52,617 nucleotides of DNA from Bordetella parapertussis (GCA_945870465.1 CAMBSS010000007.1:1-52617); one strand, 5' to 3'. Positions 8,727 through 17,619 are shown, numbered from the stretch's first letter. The notes: generated from the sequence alone by a model not told the origin. Translations and numbers: made by a program.

Positions 8727-9785
8727 TTATTTCGAAGTGCTTTCGAATTCGTACGCGTCGTGCGCGTCGGTATGCATTTCGAGGCCGGTGCCGGCGGATT
8801 GCACGTCGCCGCTGACGAGATGCAGGCGGTTGCCGAGGACCGCGCCCGCGAGGCCGTGGCGCTGCAGCGGCATCGACGGCATGACGAACCACTCCTTCTT
8901 CGCCGCATCGAAACCTTCGAGCGCCCGGAAAGCGGTAGACGAGTTAGACGTCTGGTGTTCACCGCCGGCCACGTAAACGCGGCCGCCGTGCACGCCGTAC
9001 GCCACCGCGCTGCGTGCCGTCGGCATGCGCGCGCGCACCGGGTTCCAGCTGTCCGCCGCGACATCGTATTCCTCGACCAGATCGAGCCGGTTGCCGCCGC
9101 CGGAAATAAATGCGCCGCCAATGCGCCCGCCTATCGCGTAGATTTTGTTGCTGACCGCGCCGATCGCAAGATGGCTGCGCGGCGCAGGCATCATGCTGCG
9201 CTCGCGCCAGGTATTGGTCGCCGGATCGTATTCCTCGACGGTGGTCAGCGAGCGATGGGCGCGCGCGGGATGTATCGCCGTATCTTTGGAACCAGGCAGC
9301 ATGGTGGCGCCGCCGAGGACATAAAGCTTGCCGCCTACGGCAACTGCTACCGCCGCGCCGCGCTTGGTCGGCATGGGCGCCAGCGCCTTCCAGCTATCGG
9401 CGGCCGGATCATATTCGAACGCGTTGTCGATCGGCTGCCAGCCCGCGGGCCCCGTCTCTGGCAGCACGAAACCGCCGAACGCATAAATTTTCCCGTTGTG
9501 TTCGGCAATGGCCACGTGGTGAGAGGAAAGTGCCATCGGCTTTTTCTTGCTCCACTTGTCGGTGGCCGGATCGTATTCATAGACCATGCCTTTGGGTTTC
9601 CAGCCGGGCGCGAGGCCGGCAAACACGTAGAGCTTGCCGCCGGCTGCTGCACCGAGCACTTCTTCGGCCGGTTCGGGAAACGGCGCCAGCTTGACCCAGC
9701 GGCCCTGCGCGTATGCGGTTGCTTGCGTCAAGGCGAGGACCAACGCCGCCAGGAACAAGCATTTCGAACCAGTCGATCTATTCAT
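8727..9785 (-). CDS. Secreted Kelch-repeat protein
   Basis: 352 residues. A signal peptide (about 1-26, ending TAYAQ) is followed by about six Kelch blades with units such as VYEYDPATDKWSKKKPM, KIYAFGGF, AFEYDPAADSW, KLYVLGGA, VEEYDPATNTWRER and KIYAIGGRIGGA. This predicts a beta-propeller in the periplasm or outside the cell. Kelch propellers occur in galactose-oxidase-like proteins, NanM-type epimerases and sensors; no catalytic signature allows a choice. AGAGGAAA precedes the ATG. It is divergent from the tandem Bug genes to the right; the 172-bp gap (9786-9957) should hold both promoters. Confidence 0.8.
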   Translation of the reverse strand: MNRSTGSKCLFLAALVLALTQATAYAQGRWVKLAPFPEPAEEVLGAAAGGKLYVFAGLAPGWKPKGMVYEYDPATDKWSKKKPMALSSHHVAIAEHNGKIYAFGGFVLPETGPAGWQPIDNAFEYDPAADSWKALAPMPTKRGAAVAVAVGGKLYVLGGATMLPGSKDTAIHPARAHRSLTTVEEYDPATNTWRERSMMPAPRSHLAIGAVSNKIYAIGGRIGGAFISGGGNRLDLVEEYDVAADSWNPVRARMPTARSAVAYGVHGGRVYVAGGEHQTSNSSTAFRALEGFDAAKKEWFVMPSMPLQRHGLAGAVLGNRLHLVSGDVQSAGTGLEMHTDAHDAYEFESTSK

Positions 9786-9957
9786 GGTTTCCTCTGCGGT
9801 GAACAGTACGCGTCACAATCGTGCGCCTTTGCGGCGTCTTTTGTCGTGCGTCATTATAACTACGCCGGTTCGCCGCAGCTATTGGTCTGCGCGCGGTTTT
9901 ACGGCATCATCGGCGTTTTCCCGATCCGCAGTACAGCGGCGGGTACGGAGGCGGAAA

Positions 9958-10917
9958 ATGCGCATACTGCAATCGTTCATCGCCATGGCCATTGCGCCAT
10001 GCATGGCCGTGGCCGCCGATAATTATCCGTCTAAGCCCCTGCGCATGGTCATTCCCTACACCCCGGGCGGGCCGACCGACCTCGTCGGCCGCGCGCTCGC
10101 GTCGAAATTGCAGGAAGCGCTGGGTCAACAGATCATCGTCGACAACCGCTCCGGCGGAGGCGGCGTAATCGCCACGGAAATCGTCGCGCGCGCGCCTGCC
10201 GATGGCTATACACTGCTGCTCGGCACGCCAGGGCAACTTGTTACGCTGCCGCTCCTGACGCCGAAATTACCGTATGACGCGATGCGCGACTTCGCACCCG
10301 TGACGCAGGTAGTGGTGTCGCCGCAGGTGCTCGTGGCCAATGCCAAACTGCCTGCAACTACGGTTACCGAGTTGATCGCTTACGCCAAAGCGCGGCCCGG
10401 CCAGCTCAACTACGCATCGGTGCAAACTGGCGGCACCGGTCATCTCGGCATGGAATTATTGAAGCAGGCGGCCAACATCGATATGCTGCATGTGCCTTAC
10501 AAGGGCACCTCCCCTGCCCTCACCGATATGATTGCCGGCCAGGTTCAATTGATGTTCACCAGCTATCCTACCGTCCAGCCGCACATCACGGCCGGACGCC
10601 TCCGATTGCTGGCCACCGGCGCGCCCAAGCGCACGCCGGCGATACCCGATACGCCGACGATGTCGGAGACGCTGCCGGGTTACGATCTGGTTACGTGGTA
10701 TGCCGTGTTCCTGCCGCGGCGCACGCCTCCGGTCATCGTCAACCGTTTGCATGCTGAACTGGTGAAAATCCTGGTGTCGCCGGCAATCGAACGCCAGTTC
10801 GCGCAAAATGGCGTTGAGCCCATCAATACAACGCCGCAGGAACTGACCGCTTATATGCGCGCCGAAACCGAGCGCTGGGGTAAAGTCATACGCACAAGCG
10901 GAATTCGACTGGAGTAA
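9958..10917 (+). CDS. Bug-family solute-binding protein, first of a tandem pair
   Basis: 319 residues from ATG 9958, chosen because GGAGG lies six bases upstream and the protein then begins with a signal peptide (MRILQSFIAMAIAPCMAVAA) right before DNYPSKPLRMVIPYTPGGPTDLV. The open frame reaches further left without a signal-like start. Landmarks are KLPYDAMRDFAPV, AYAKARPGQLNYASV, LHVPYKGTSPALTD and the C-terminal RWGKVIRTSGIRLE. The stop is 4 bp before the next Bug gene, with which it forms an operon and shares many segments, suggesting tandem duplication. Confidence 0.93.
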   Translation: MRILQSFIAMAIAPCMAVAADNYPSKPLRMVIPYTPGGPTDLVGRALASKLQEALGQQIIVDNRSGGGGVIATEIVARAPADGYTLLLGTPGQLVTLPLLTPKLPYDAMRDFAPVTQVVVSPQVLVANAKLPATTVTELIAYAKARPGQLNYASVQTGGTGHLGMELLKQAANIDMLHVPYKGTSPALTDMIAGQVQLMFTSYPTVQPHITAGRLRLLATGAPKRTPAIPDTPTMSETLPGYDLVTWYAVFLPRRTPPVIVNRLHAELVKILVSPAIERQFAQNGVEPINTTPQELTAYMRAETERWGKVIRTSGIRLE

Positions 10918-10921
10918 CGCG

Positions 10922-11905
10922 ATGAAAAGGAAAAATCTGATGCGATGTGCAACGACGTGCCTGCTGACGGCAATGCTGATTATGGCCAGTGCCGCACCGG
11001 CGCAAACCTACCCGATACGCCCCATCCGCTGGGTAGTCACCTATCCGCCGGGCGGTCCGACGGACGTCGTCGCGCGTGCCATCGGCGCCAAGCTGACCGA
11101 AGCATGGGGCCAGCAGATAGTCATCGATAACCGTGCCGGCGCGGGCGGCGTCATCGGCACGGATATCGCTGCCAAAGCAGTGCCCGATGGCTACACGCTG
11201 CTGTTCGGGACGTCGGCAGGCCTCACGATCAATCCGGCGCTCAACAGCAAGCTGCCGTACGACGCGGTAAAAGATTTCGCTCCGGTGAGCCTGCTGGTTT
11301 TGAACCCGCAGATCCTGGTGGTGCATCCCGCTGTTCCCGTAAATTCCGTGAAGGAACTGGTAGCGCTCGCCAAGGCGCGGCCGGGTCAGTTGAACTACGC
11401 GTCGGTGGGCCTCGGATCGCCGAACCACATGGGCATGGAATTGTTGAAGGCGCTGACCGGCATCGATATCGTGCACGTGCCGTACAAAGGCACCGGCCCC
11501 GCGATTACGGACTTGCTGGGTGGGCAGGTGCAAGTGATGTTCAACAGCATGCCGTCGGTGATCCCGCTGGTCGCCAGCGGCAAGCTGAAGGGCCTTGCTG
11601 TCGGCAGTGTGCAACGCTCCCCTGCGGTACCGGATATTCCGACCGTGGCGGAAGCCGGCGTACCGGGATTCGAAAACGTTACCTGGTACGGCATGTTCGC
11701 GCCGGCGAAAACGCCGCATGACATCATCGTCAAACTCAACAAGCAGGTGGTGCAGATATTGGCGTCGCCGGAAATGGCGCAGCGTCTTGCCAGTCAGGGC
11801 GCAGAACCGCGCAGCAGCACGCCCGAAGAACTGACGAAATTCATGCGCGTGGAATCCGAGCGCTGGAAAAAAGTCATCAAGACCGCGGGCATCAAGGTCG
11901 AATAG
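10922..11905 (+). CDS. Bug-family solute-binding protein, second of a tandem pair
   Basis: 327 residues. GGAG overlaps the stop of the upstream gene, just before ATG 10922. Signal peptide about 1-28 (ending APAQ), then TYPIRPIRWVVTYPPGGPTDVVARAI. It shares with its neighbour the PGGPTD loop, the LPYDAxxDFAPV block, ARPGQLNYASV, MGMELLK and the KVIxTxGI end, while the signal peptide and the lobe around residues 95-110 have diverged. The gene is convergent with the threonine dehydratase remnant; the 21-bp gap holds no clear terminator. Confidence 0.93.
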   Translation: MKRKNLMRCATTCLLTAMLIMASAAPAQTYPIRPIRWVVTYPPGGPTDVVARAIGAKLTEAWGQQIVIDNRAGAGGVIGTDIAAKAVPDGYTLLFGTSAGLTINPALNSKLPYDAVKDFAPVSLLVLNPQILVVHPAVPVNSVKELVALAKARPGQLNYASVGLGSPNHMGMELLKALTGIDIVHVPYKGTGPAITDLLGGQVQVMFNSMPSVIPLVASGKLKGLAVGSVQRSPAVPDIPTVAEAGVPGFENVTWYGMFAPAKTPHDIIVKLNKQVVQILASPEMAQRLASQGAEPRSSTPEELTKFMRVESERWKKVIKTAGIKVE

Positions 11906-11926
11906 ACCGGGCCCGTTTCCGCGGCG

Positions 11927-12407
11927 CTACCAGTCGCCGTTATTGAGGCGCGCCGGGAATCCCGCCGCCGCCAGTGCGGCAATGATTTCGTCCGCGTGCG
12001 CGTGATCGCGCGTCTGCACCACGAATTCGACGGCCGTGGACTGCAGCGGCAAATGGGTAAACCTGCGCTGGTGATAGACATCCACGATGTTCGCGTTGGC
12101 AGTTGCCATGCAAGCGGTAACTTTGGCCAGCGACCCCGGCAGATCGCTGACTTCGACCAGCAGGCGCGTCAGCCGTCCTGACCGCACCATGCCGCGTTCG
12201 ATGATCTCAGCCAACATAAGTAAATCGATATTGCCGCCGCACAGTATCAGGCCGACTTGTTTGCCTTTGAAGCGTTGCGGATAAGCGAGCAAAGCGGCAA
12301 GACCTGCCGCTCCCGCGCCTTCGACGACGGTTTTTTCCATTTCCAGCAGCATCACGATCGCCCAGCGCGGCGGCCGCACCCTGCACATCCTTTATAGTAA
12401 CTGTCAT
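11927..12407 (-). pseudogene. ilvA: Threonine dehydratase with large internal deletion
   Basis: Two parts of one gene are visible in different frames. From ATG 12407 the frame reads MTVTIKDVQGAAAA, the start of the IlvA/TdcB family. Within about 50 bp the other frame takes over with AIVMLLEMEKTVVEGAGAAGLAALL and continues to a full C-terminal ACT-like region (VEVSDLPGSLAKVTACMATANANIVDVYH) ending at 11927. The PLP-lysine motif, the glycine-rich loop and most of the catalytic domain, some 250 codons, are missing. The deletion joins the parts out of frame, so no active dehydratase can be made. A 153-residue frame from an internal ATG (12388) could still express the regulatory domain alone. It lies 2 bp after the secreted unknown gene. 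Confidence 0.8.
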
Positions 12408-12409
12408 GG

Positions 12410-13054
12410 TCAAGGCCGGATGAATTCCAGGCTGCGCATAAACCGTTCGCCTTCCTTGCGCAACTCGGCGCTGGGCTCAGCACTGAGTTCGGCCGGACGG
12501 CCGCGCTCCGAGTAACCGACATCGACGATGAGGTTGCTTTTGTTCGGATGCAGGCAGGTGACGCCGATATCTTCGGCGAGTAGGGTTCGATTGCGGGCAA
12601 GGGCTGCATCGCGGTCCGTGTGCTTCAGGCGGTAACGTACGCACCATGCGGGAAAAGTATCATCCACCGCGGATTCGAACTCGATGACCCGGAAACGCTT
12701 GGCATCCAATTCCGCCGTCCGCAGCTTGTTCACATATTCCTGAAATTTTTCGCGCGTTTCGAATTTGTCATCGATAAGCCCCGATATCGCAGTCGCGCCG
12801 AACGAATGCGTCGTTGAGTCCAGTCTTTTGCCAAACAACGCCAGCTCGCGGTTGCGCTGCATTTCAAACCAGTTTTTGCCCGGCGGCGGCAGCACGCGAT
12901 AGCCGTCCATCGCGTAAGCCTTGGTGGTTTCGGTAATGGGTACGGCGTGCATTTGCGCCGCGGCCTCGCCCGCCAGCATGACTGCGGAAAGCAATGCGCA
13001 GCGAACGATCCAACTGATCGACTCGCAGTCGTGCGCCAGTTTTTTCATCGACAT
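12410..13054 (-). CDS. Secreted protein of unknown function
   Basis: 214 residues. The N-terminus MSMKKLAHDCESIS leads into a hydrophobic segment (WIVRCALLSAVMLAGEAAAQ), a signal peptide probably cleaved near residue 34. The mature part is soluble and charged, with the segment YRVLPPPGKNWFEMQRN, a central alpha/beta-looking region and Cys residues in FPAWCVRYRL and IGVTCLHP that could form a disulfide. I do not recognise a family. The start overlaps the stop of the acyl-CoA synthetase gene (ATG 13054 or ATG 13048; the latter gives an ATGA overlap), so it is translated as part of that operon. No Shine-Dalgarno sequence is evident, which fits translational coupling. Confidence 0.7.
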   Translation of the reverse strand: MSMKKLAHDCESISWIVRCALLSAVMLAGEAAAQMHAVPITETTKAYAMDGYRVLPPPGKNWFEMQRNRELALFGKRLDSTTHSFGATAISGLIDDKFETREKFQEYVNKLRTAELDAKRFRVIEFESAVDDTFPAWCVRYRLKHTDRDAALARNRTLLAEDIGVTCLHPNKSNLIVDVGYSERGRPAELSAEPSAELRKEGERFMRSLEFIRP

Positions 13055-15135
13055 ATCATCAGCCAGTCCACGGCGATTGCGCCATCAGGTCCGGCACGCA
13101 CCGGGTTCAAATCGAGTTCGGCCAGCCGCCCATCGGTCGCGACGCCAAATTGCGACACCGAGCTGATCAGGCGCGTCAATGCCGCGCGATCTACCGCAGG
13201 GCTGCCGCGCACGCCATTCAGGATGGCTTTCGCTCTCAATTCGTCGAGCATGCTCCCAGCTTCCGCCGTCGTTACCGGCACCTTGCGAAAAACCACGTCC
13301 TTGAGCACTTCGACATGGATGCCGCCTAGACCCACCATCACCACCATCCCGTACGCCGGGTCATGGTGCAGCCCCACCGCCATGTCGAGACCGTCTGCGG
13401 CCATCTGCTGCACGAGCACACCACTGACGCGCGCCTCAGGACTATGCCGTCGTGCGTTTACGACTACCTGCGTAAACGCAGCGGCTACTGCCGCGCCATC
13501 GGCAAGATTCAGCAGCACGCCGCCCGCCTCTGTTTTGTGCAGTATTTCCCGCGCTTCAATTTTTAATGCGACTGGATAGCCCAACGCATCGGCGCAGGCC
13601 ACAGCTTCGGCAGAATTCTTCGCAAACCGTGTTTCCACCAATGAAACGCCGCATTGGCGCAGCAGTTGCGCCGCTTCAAGCGAAGAGACCGGCCCTGAAG
13701 TTGCCAGCAAACTGAGTTGTTGCGATTGCAAATCGGCGCGGGCTTTTGCATCCGCCTGCCACGCCTTGCGCATGGCCGCGTAGCGCACGAGGGCCGCAAC
13801 CGCGTCCACCGCGGGTTCCGCTCCGCGCAACACTGCAATGCCGCGCGCTCGCAATGCCTGCAAGGCTTTGTCGGACGCCGCGACCCAGCATACGACGAAT
13901 GGTTTATCGACCTGCGCTTTGATCTCTTCGAAGATGGCGATGAGTATATCGACGTAAGCATCCATCAACTGCAACCAGACTATTCCCACGTGCACCTGCG
14001 GATCGGCCATCACGATTTTTACGCTTTCCCGCAGCAGCGCGGGATCGCCCAGGAACTGGCCGGTGACGTCGACCGGATTGCCGCTTGCGCCAAAACCCGG
14101 AATAGTTTGTTGCAAGGCACGTTGCGTGGCTGTTCCCAGCACCGGCACCGTCAATCCAAGTTCCTCGGCGCGATCCGCCATCAATACACCGGCACCGCCC
14201 GATTGCGTGACGATGCCGAGGCCGCAACCCTGCGGCAGGCCGCAGTATGCAAATCCCTCGACCATGTCGAGCATGTGCTCTTCATTACGTGCGCGAATGA
14301 TGCCGAACTGGCGGATTACGCCGTCGAAGACCGCATCGGCACCGGCCAGCGATCCGGTATGCGAAGCGGCGGCACGCGCGCCCGAACTGCTCTTGCCCAC
14401 CTTGGCCAATACCAGAGGCTTGCCGGCGGCCAGCGCGGATTCAGCAAGCGCGATCATTTCCGCGCCGTCGCGCAGGCCTTCGATGTAGCCGGCGCCGACT
14501 TTAATGCGCGGATCGGCCAGCACTTCGCGCATGACCTGCGCAAAGGTGACGTCGCTTTCGTTGCCGGTATTCACGAAATAACCCAGACCGAGTTCACGCC
14601 GCCGTGCCAGCGCGGCGATGGCAGTGCCGAATGCGCCGGACTGCGTGACGAAACCGACCGGCCCAGGCGGCGTCGCGCCATCGGCATACTGGCCGAACGT
14701 CGCAATCACGCGCTCGAAGGCATTGATCAATCCCAGGCAGTTCGGCCCGCACAGCCGCATGCCGAATTCGCGCGCGACCAAAGTGATTTCGGTTTCGAGA
14801 TCGCGTCCGTGTGCGCCGATTTCGGCGAAACCGGAACTGAACACGATGACTGATTTGACGCCGCACGCGCCCAACTCGCGTAATACCAATGCGACGGCCT
14901 TGGCCGGCACCGCAACGATAGCCAGATCGACCGGACCTGGAATATCCGCCACGGCGGGATAGCAGGCAATGCCTTTGATGGATTGATACTTCGGGTTTAC
15001 CGGATAGATTTTTCCCGCGTAGCCCTTTTCCATGAGGTGCTTCAGCGGCCGGCCGTTAACTTTGGCAAAGTCCGATGAAGCGCCGATGATGGCGATAGAC
15101 GCCGGGCTCAGCAGCGCGTGCAGGTCATGCTTCAA
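13045..15135 (-). CDS. NDP-forming acyl-CoA synthetase (acetate--CoA ligase family)
   Basis: 696 residues with the domain order of single-chain NDP-forming acyl-CoA synthetases. A CoA-binding Rossmann domain is at about 1-130 (IAIIGASSDFAKVNGRPLKHL). Succinyl-CoA-ligase-like domains are at about 145-450 (GPVGFVTQSGAFG and GLGIVTQSGGAGVLMADRAEELG). A C-terminal ATP-grasp domain is at about 480-696 (YPVALKIEAREILHKTEAGGVLLNL). The enzyme makes an acyl-CoA from an organic acid, CoA and a nucleoside triphosphate, or runs in reverse to save energy. The substrate is unknown; aromatic and dicarboxylic acids are used by some relatives. It is followed by the secreted unknown protein with overlap and preceded by the stress protein gene. 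Confidence 0.88.
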   Translation of the reverse strand: MKHDLHALLSPASIAIIGASSDFAKVNGRPLKHLMEKGYAGKIYPVNPKYQSIKGIACYPAVADIPGPVDLAIVAVPAKAVALVLRELGACGVKSVIVFSSGFAEIGAHGRDLETEITLVAREFGMRLCGPNCLGLINAFERVIATFGQYADGATPPGPVGFVTQSGAFGTAIAALARRRELGLGYFVNTGNESDVTFAQVMREVLADPRIKVGAGYIEGLRDGAEMIALAESALAAGKPLVLAKVGKSSSGARAAASHTGSLAGADAVFDGVIRQFGIIRARNEEHMLDMVEGFAYCGLPQGCGLGIVTQSGGAGVLMADRAEELGLTVPVLGTATQRALQQTIPGFGASGNPVDVTGQFLGDPALLRESVKIVMADPQVHVGIVWLQLMDAYVDILIAIFEEIKAQVDKPFVVCWVAASDKALQALRARGIAVLRGAEPAVDAVAALVRYAAMRKAWQADAKARADLQSQQLSLLATSGPVSSLEAAQLLRQCGVSLVETRFAKNSAEAVACADALGYPVALKIEAREILHKTEAGGVLLNLADGAAVAAAFTQVVVNARRHSPEARVSGVLVQQMAADGLDMAVGLHHDPAYGMVVMVGLGGIHVEVLKDVVFRKVPVTTAEAGSMLDELRAKAILNGVRGSPAVDRAALTRLISSVSQFGVATDGRLAELDLNPVRAGPDGAIAVDWLMICR

Positions 15136-15162
15136 AAGGGGGATTCAGGCGCCAGCCGCGGC

Positions 15163-15609
15163 TCAGCGCACGACCAGCACCGGTATCTTCGAATGGGTCA
15201 GGACTTTGGCGGTCTCGCTGCCCAGCAGCAGCCCTTTCAGGCCTTTGCGTCCATGCGAAGCCATGATGATCAGATCGCATTTTGCTTTTTTCGCCTGCCG
15301 CATGATCGCCTCATAAGGCCGGCTGCTGCTGACGATGGCGGCATCACATTTGACGCCGGCGGACCGCGCGCCTGCTTTGACGGTCGCGACGATTTTTTTC
15401 GCATGTTTGGCCGTCGCGTCTTCAAAACGTTTTTTCAGCGCATAAGCGTTCGGCAGGACGAAACCTTCGTCGATCACCATCTGGAATTCCGGGGTGACGT
15501 TGATGGTGGTGACTTTGGCCTTGATGGCCCTGGCGAGCATGATGCCCTGCTTCACCGCTTTGCCGGCGAGCTTGGAGCCGTCGGTCGGCAGCAGAATGTG
15601 TTTGTACAG
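15163..15609 (-). CDS. Universal stress protein (UspA family), apparent CTG start
   Basis: Starting at CTG 15609 the protein is 148 residues, the normal size, and begins (M)YKHILLPTDGSKLAGKAVKQG, the canonical Usp first strand with its Asp. The ATP-binding signature G-x2-G-x9-G-S is present near the end (GRKGLKGLLLGSET), followed by VLVVR. The first standard start codon in frame (GTG at 15555) would remove strand one and the nucleotide loop. AGGAGG lies four bases upstream of the CTG, and there is no in-frame ATG, GTG or TTG between that Shine-Dalgarno and the conserved start. Function: cytoplasmic stress protein, likely ATP-binding. It precedes the acyl-CoA synthetase gene by 27 bp. Confidence 0.85.
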   Translation of the reverse strand: MYKHILLPTDGSKLAGKAVKQGIMLARAIKAKVTTINVTPEFQMVIDEGFVLPNAYALKKRFEDATAKHAKKIVATVKAGARSAGVKCDAAIVSSSRPYEAIMRQAKKAKCDLIIMASHGRKGLKGLLLGSETAKVLTHSKIPVLVVR

Positions 15610-15683
15610 ATGGCCTCCTGATTGCAGGTTAAGCCCGCGGGCAGCAGACGAACGAACGCCGCGATACGGGCGTGAAGCGGACT

Positions 15684-16133
15684 TTAGTGCGGCTTGTCGA
15701 GCAAATGCCGCGGCACCGGGACTGCGACGACCTCGATGCCCTCCTCGCGCATCTCCTCGACTTCCTCGCGCGACGCATTGCCGCGGATTTTGCGCTCGGG
15801 CGCTTCCTGATAATGGATCTTGCGCGCTTCTTCCGGGAATTCATTGCCGACGTCTTCGGTGTTTGCAAGCAGAAGCTCGATGGCCTTGGTCACCTCATCG
15901 GCGATATTGATGTATTGCCCGGACGCGTCGCGGGGCGCTTCTTTGCGCTTCGGCAATTGGGGCGCGCTGCCGCTGTTGATGTACGGAGCGTGCAAGCCTT
16001 TGTTGACATCGGTGCTGCCGCACAACGGGCAGTTGAGCTGGGTTTTCTGCTGCTGACGATCGAAATCAGCCGCCGAAGAAAACCAGCCTTCGAAGCTATG
16101 GTCGTTGCCGCACGTCAGGTTGAAAACAATCAT
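15684..16133 (-). CDS. DUF1178 family protein
   Basis: 149 residues. The N-terminus MIVFNLTCGNDHSFEGWFSS, followed by DFDRQQQKTQLNCPLCGSTDVNKGLHAPYI, is the signature of DUF1178. Cys8 and the CPLC pair suggest a zinc ribbon. The middle has VTKAIELLLANTEDVGNEFPEEARKIHYQEAPER and the end VVAVPVPRHLLDKPH, both typical. The molecular function is unknown; the family is common in Proteobacteria. It lies upstream of the stress protein gene (75-bp gap). The 258 bp above its start, up to 16391, hold only the tRNA-Leu remnant. Confidence 0.88.
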   Translation of the reverse strand: MIVFNLTCGNDHSFEGWFSSAADFDRQQQKTQLNCPLCGSTDVNKGLHAPYINSGSAPQLPKRKEAPRDASGQYINIADEVTKAIELLLANTEDVGNEFPEEARKIHYQEAPERKIRGNASREEVEEMREEGIEVVAVPVPRHLLDKPH

Positions 16134-16221
16134 GCGATCAGGTGTGTCCGGTTCAGGTCCAAGCCGACAAGCTTACCATCGTCGCGACGCCTGTGCAGGA
16201 CGCGACGTGCAGGCGGGACGC

Positions 16222-16260
16222 TGGTGCCCGGAGTCGGACCGGCACAGCCGTTTCCAGCCG
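16222..16260 (-). repeat. Remnant of the tRNA-Leu(UAA) 3' end (putative att site)
   Basis: These 39 nt match 39524-39568, the 3' part of the intact tRNA-Leu gene: end of the variable arm, T arm, acceptor strand and encoded CCA. There is one substitution and a 6-nt deletion removing TTCGAG of the T loop. Identity stops abruptly at the variable arm. The copy is in the same orientation as the intact gene and cannot fold into a tRNA. It fits one end of an element that integrated at the 3' end of tRNA-Leu. Confidence 0.8.
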
Positions 16261-16391
16261 GCGTTTCGAGCGAGGAGTTACTACAATCCGCAACAGGCGA
16301 CGATTCACGCTGAACATTGTAGCAGACGCTTGGCTGGCCAAAGTCGCCGACAAAAACTGTATATTTTTGCGCGATTAGCTTTTGATCAGCT

Positions 16392-17597
16392 CTATTTTCC
16401 GCATGTCACTATGCCCGCGGCTGCCAGGGAATCAATCTCCGATGGGTCGAAACCTGCCTCGCGCAGAACGTCGACCGTGTGTTCGCCCAGGCGCGGTGCG
16501 GGAACCGGATCCGGTGGCTGAGTGGCGGACCATTTGGATGGGAGAGCAGTATTCATCATCGTGCCTTCAGACGGATGCCCGGTGTGCTTAAAAAAACCGA
16601 CCGCCTTCAGATGCTCGTCCTGCATAAGGCTTTCCAGCGAGTGCAGCGGCATCACCGGAATGTCGTGCGCTTCGAACCTTTCCATCCATTCGGCCGTCGT
16701 TTTCGTCGCCAGGACACCATTTACCAACGCAAAGAAATCCACCAGATTGCGGTTGCGCTGCGCGCGTTCCCTGAAGCGCACGTCGGCTTTCAGCTCCGGC
16801 ATGCAGATCGCGTCGAACAAACTCGCGCACTGCGCATCGGTGCCGATCCAGAAGCAGAGATGCCCGTCGCGGGTAGGCGACGGTTTGCGCTCGAATAACC
16901 TGGACGCTCCCATGCCGTCGATCGGCGGCACGAATGTTTGCCCCCACATGTGTTCGGACAACACGAACTCGGCCATTGTTTCGAACATCGGCAGCTCGAC
17001 CGACTGGCCGACCCCGGTGCGCTCCCGACACAGCAGGGCCGCGAGTATGGTCTGCGTGAAGACCATCCCGCAGATGCGGTCGGACAGATTGAATGGCGCA
17101 TAGTGGGCCGTGCCGGTAAGCCGCGCCTGCAGCGCCGGCACGGCGCAGAGCCCCTGGATCATGTCGTCGTAGGCAGGCTTGCTGGCATACGGACCGTTTT
17201 CGCCGAAGCCGACCGCGGCGCAGTAGACGATACGCGGGTTGACGCGCGACACATCCTCGTAGCTCAGGCCCAGCCGCGCCATCGCCGCCCGGCGGCTATT
17301 GTGAACTAGCACATCCGCGTTCCTGCAGAGCGCGAGCAGCACTTCCCTGCCCCGCGGTTGCTTGAGGTCGATGACGATGCTGCGCTTGCCGCGGTTCATG
17401 TTCAGAAACTGCGAGGCCATGCCCGCATGCCGCGCCGGCCCCAGGGAGCGCCGGCCATCGCCGACCGCCGGTTCCACTTTCACGACGTCCGCGCCGAACC
17501 CGGCCAGCACCTGGGTCGCATACGGACCCAGCAACATCAGCGTCAGGTCGACCACGCGTATCCCCGCCAGCGGACCTTGCTGTTTGTTCAGAGCCAT
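16392..17597 (-). CDS. Family III CoA-transferase (CaiB/BaiF)
   Basis: 401 residues, full length. The N-terminus GPLAGIRVVDLTLMLLGPYATQVLAGFGADVVKVE is the family III signature. Asp173 in NLSDRICGM aligns with the catalytic Asp that forms the acyl anhydride in formyl-CoA transferase. ERTGVGQSVELPMFETMAEFV and the small C-terminal domain are also typical. The enzyme would activate a carboxylic acid by moving CoA from a donor thioester. GGAAG precedes the ATG. It is the last gene of the long minus-strand operon that begins with the flavin oxidoreductase at 25150, and its overall layout resembles the CoA-transferase at 33459-34673. Substrate unknown. Confidence 0.9.
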   Translation of the reverse strand: MALNKQQGPLAGIRVVDLTLMLLGPYATQVLAGFGADVVKVEPAVGDGRRSLGPARHAGMASQFLNMNRGKRSIVIDLKQPRGREVLLALCRNADVLVHNSRRAAMARLGLSYEDVSRVNPRIVYCAAVGFGENGPYASKPAYDDMIQGLCAVPALQARLTGTAHYAPFNLSDRICGMVFTQTILAALLCRERTGVGQSVELPMFETMAEFVLSEHMWGQTFVPPIDGMGASRLFERKPSPTRDGHLCFWIGTDAQCASLFDAICMPELKADVRFRERAQRNRNLVDFFALVNGVLATKTTAEWMERFEAHDIPVMPLHSLESLMQDEHLKAVGFFKHTGHPSEGTMMNTALPSKWSATQPPDPVPAPRLGEHTVDVLREAGFDPSEIDSLAAAGIVTCGK

Positions 17598-17619
17598 GTG
17601 CGCGCTTCCGCCGGTTGCG

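Noticed and set aside
7527..10022. An 831-codon open frame on the plus strand
   Set aside because: It lies antisense to the Bug, crotonase and Kelch genes, all with clear family motifs and ribosome-binding sites. Its translation is low-complexity Arg/His-rich sequence, typical of antisense frames in GC-rich DNA.
16153..16353. A 66-codon minus-strand frame over the tRNA remnant
   Set aside because: Its most tRNA-like segment (LETAVPVRLRAP) is simply the translation of the tRNA fragment; a similar peptide arises from the intact tRNA-Leu region. No independent coding evidence.
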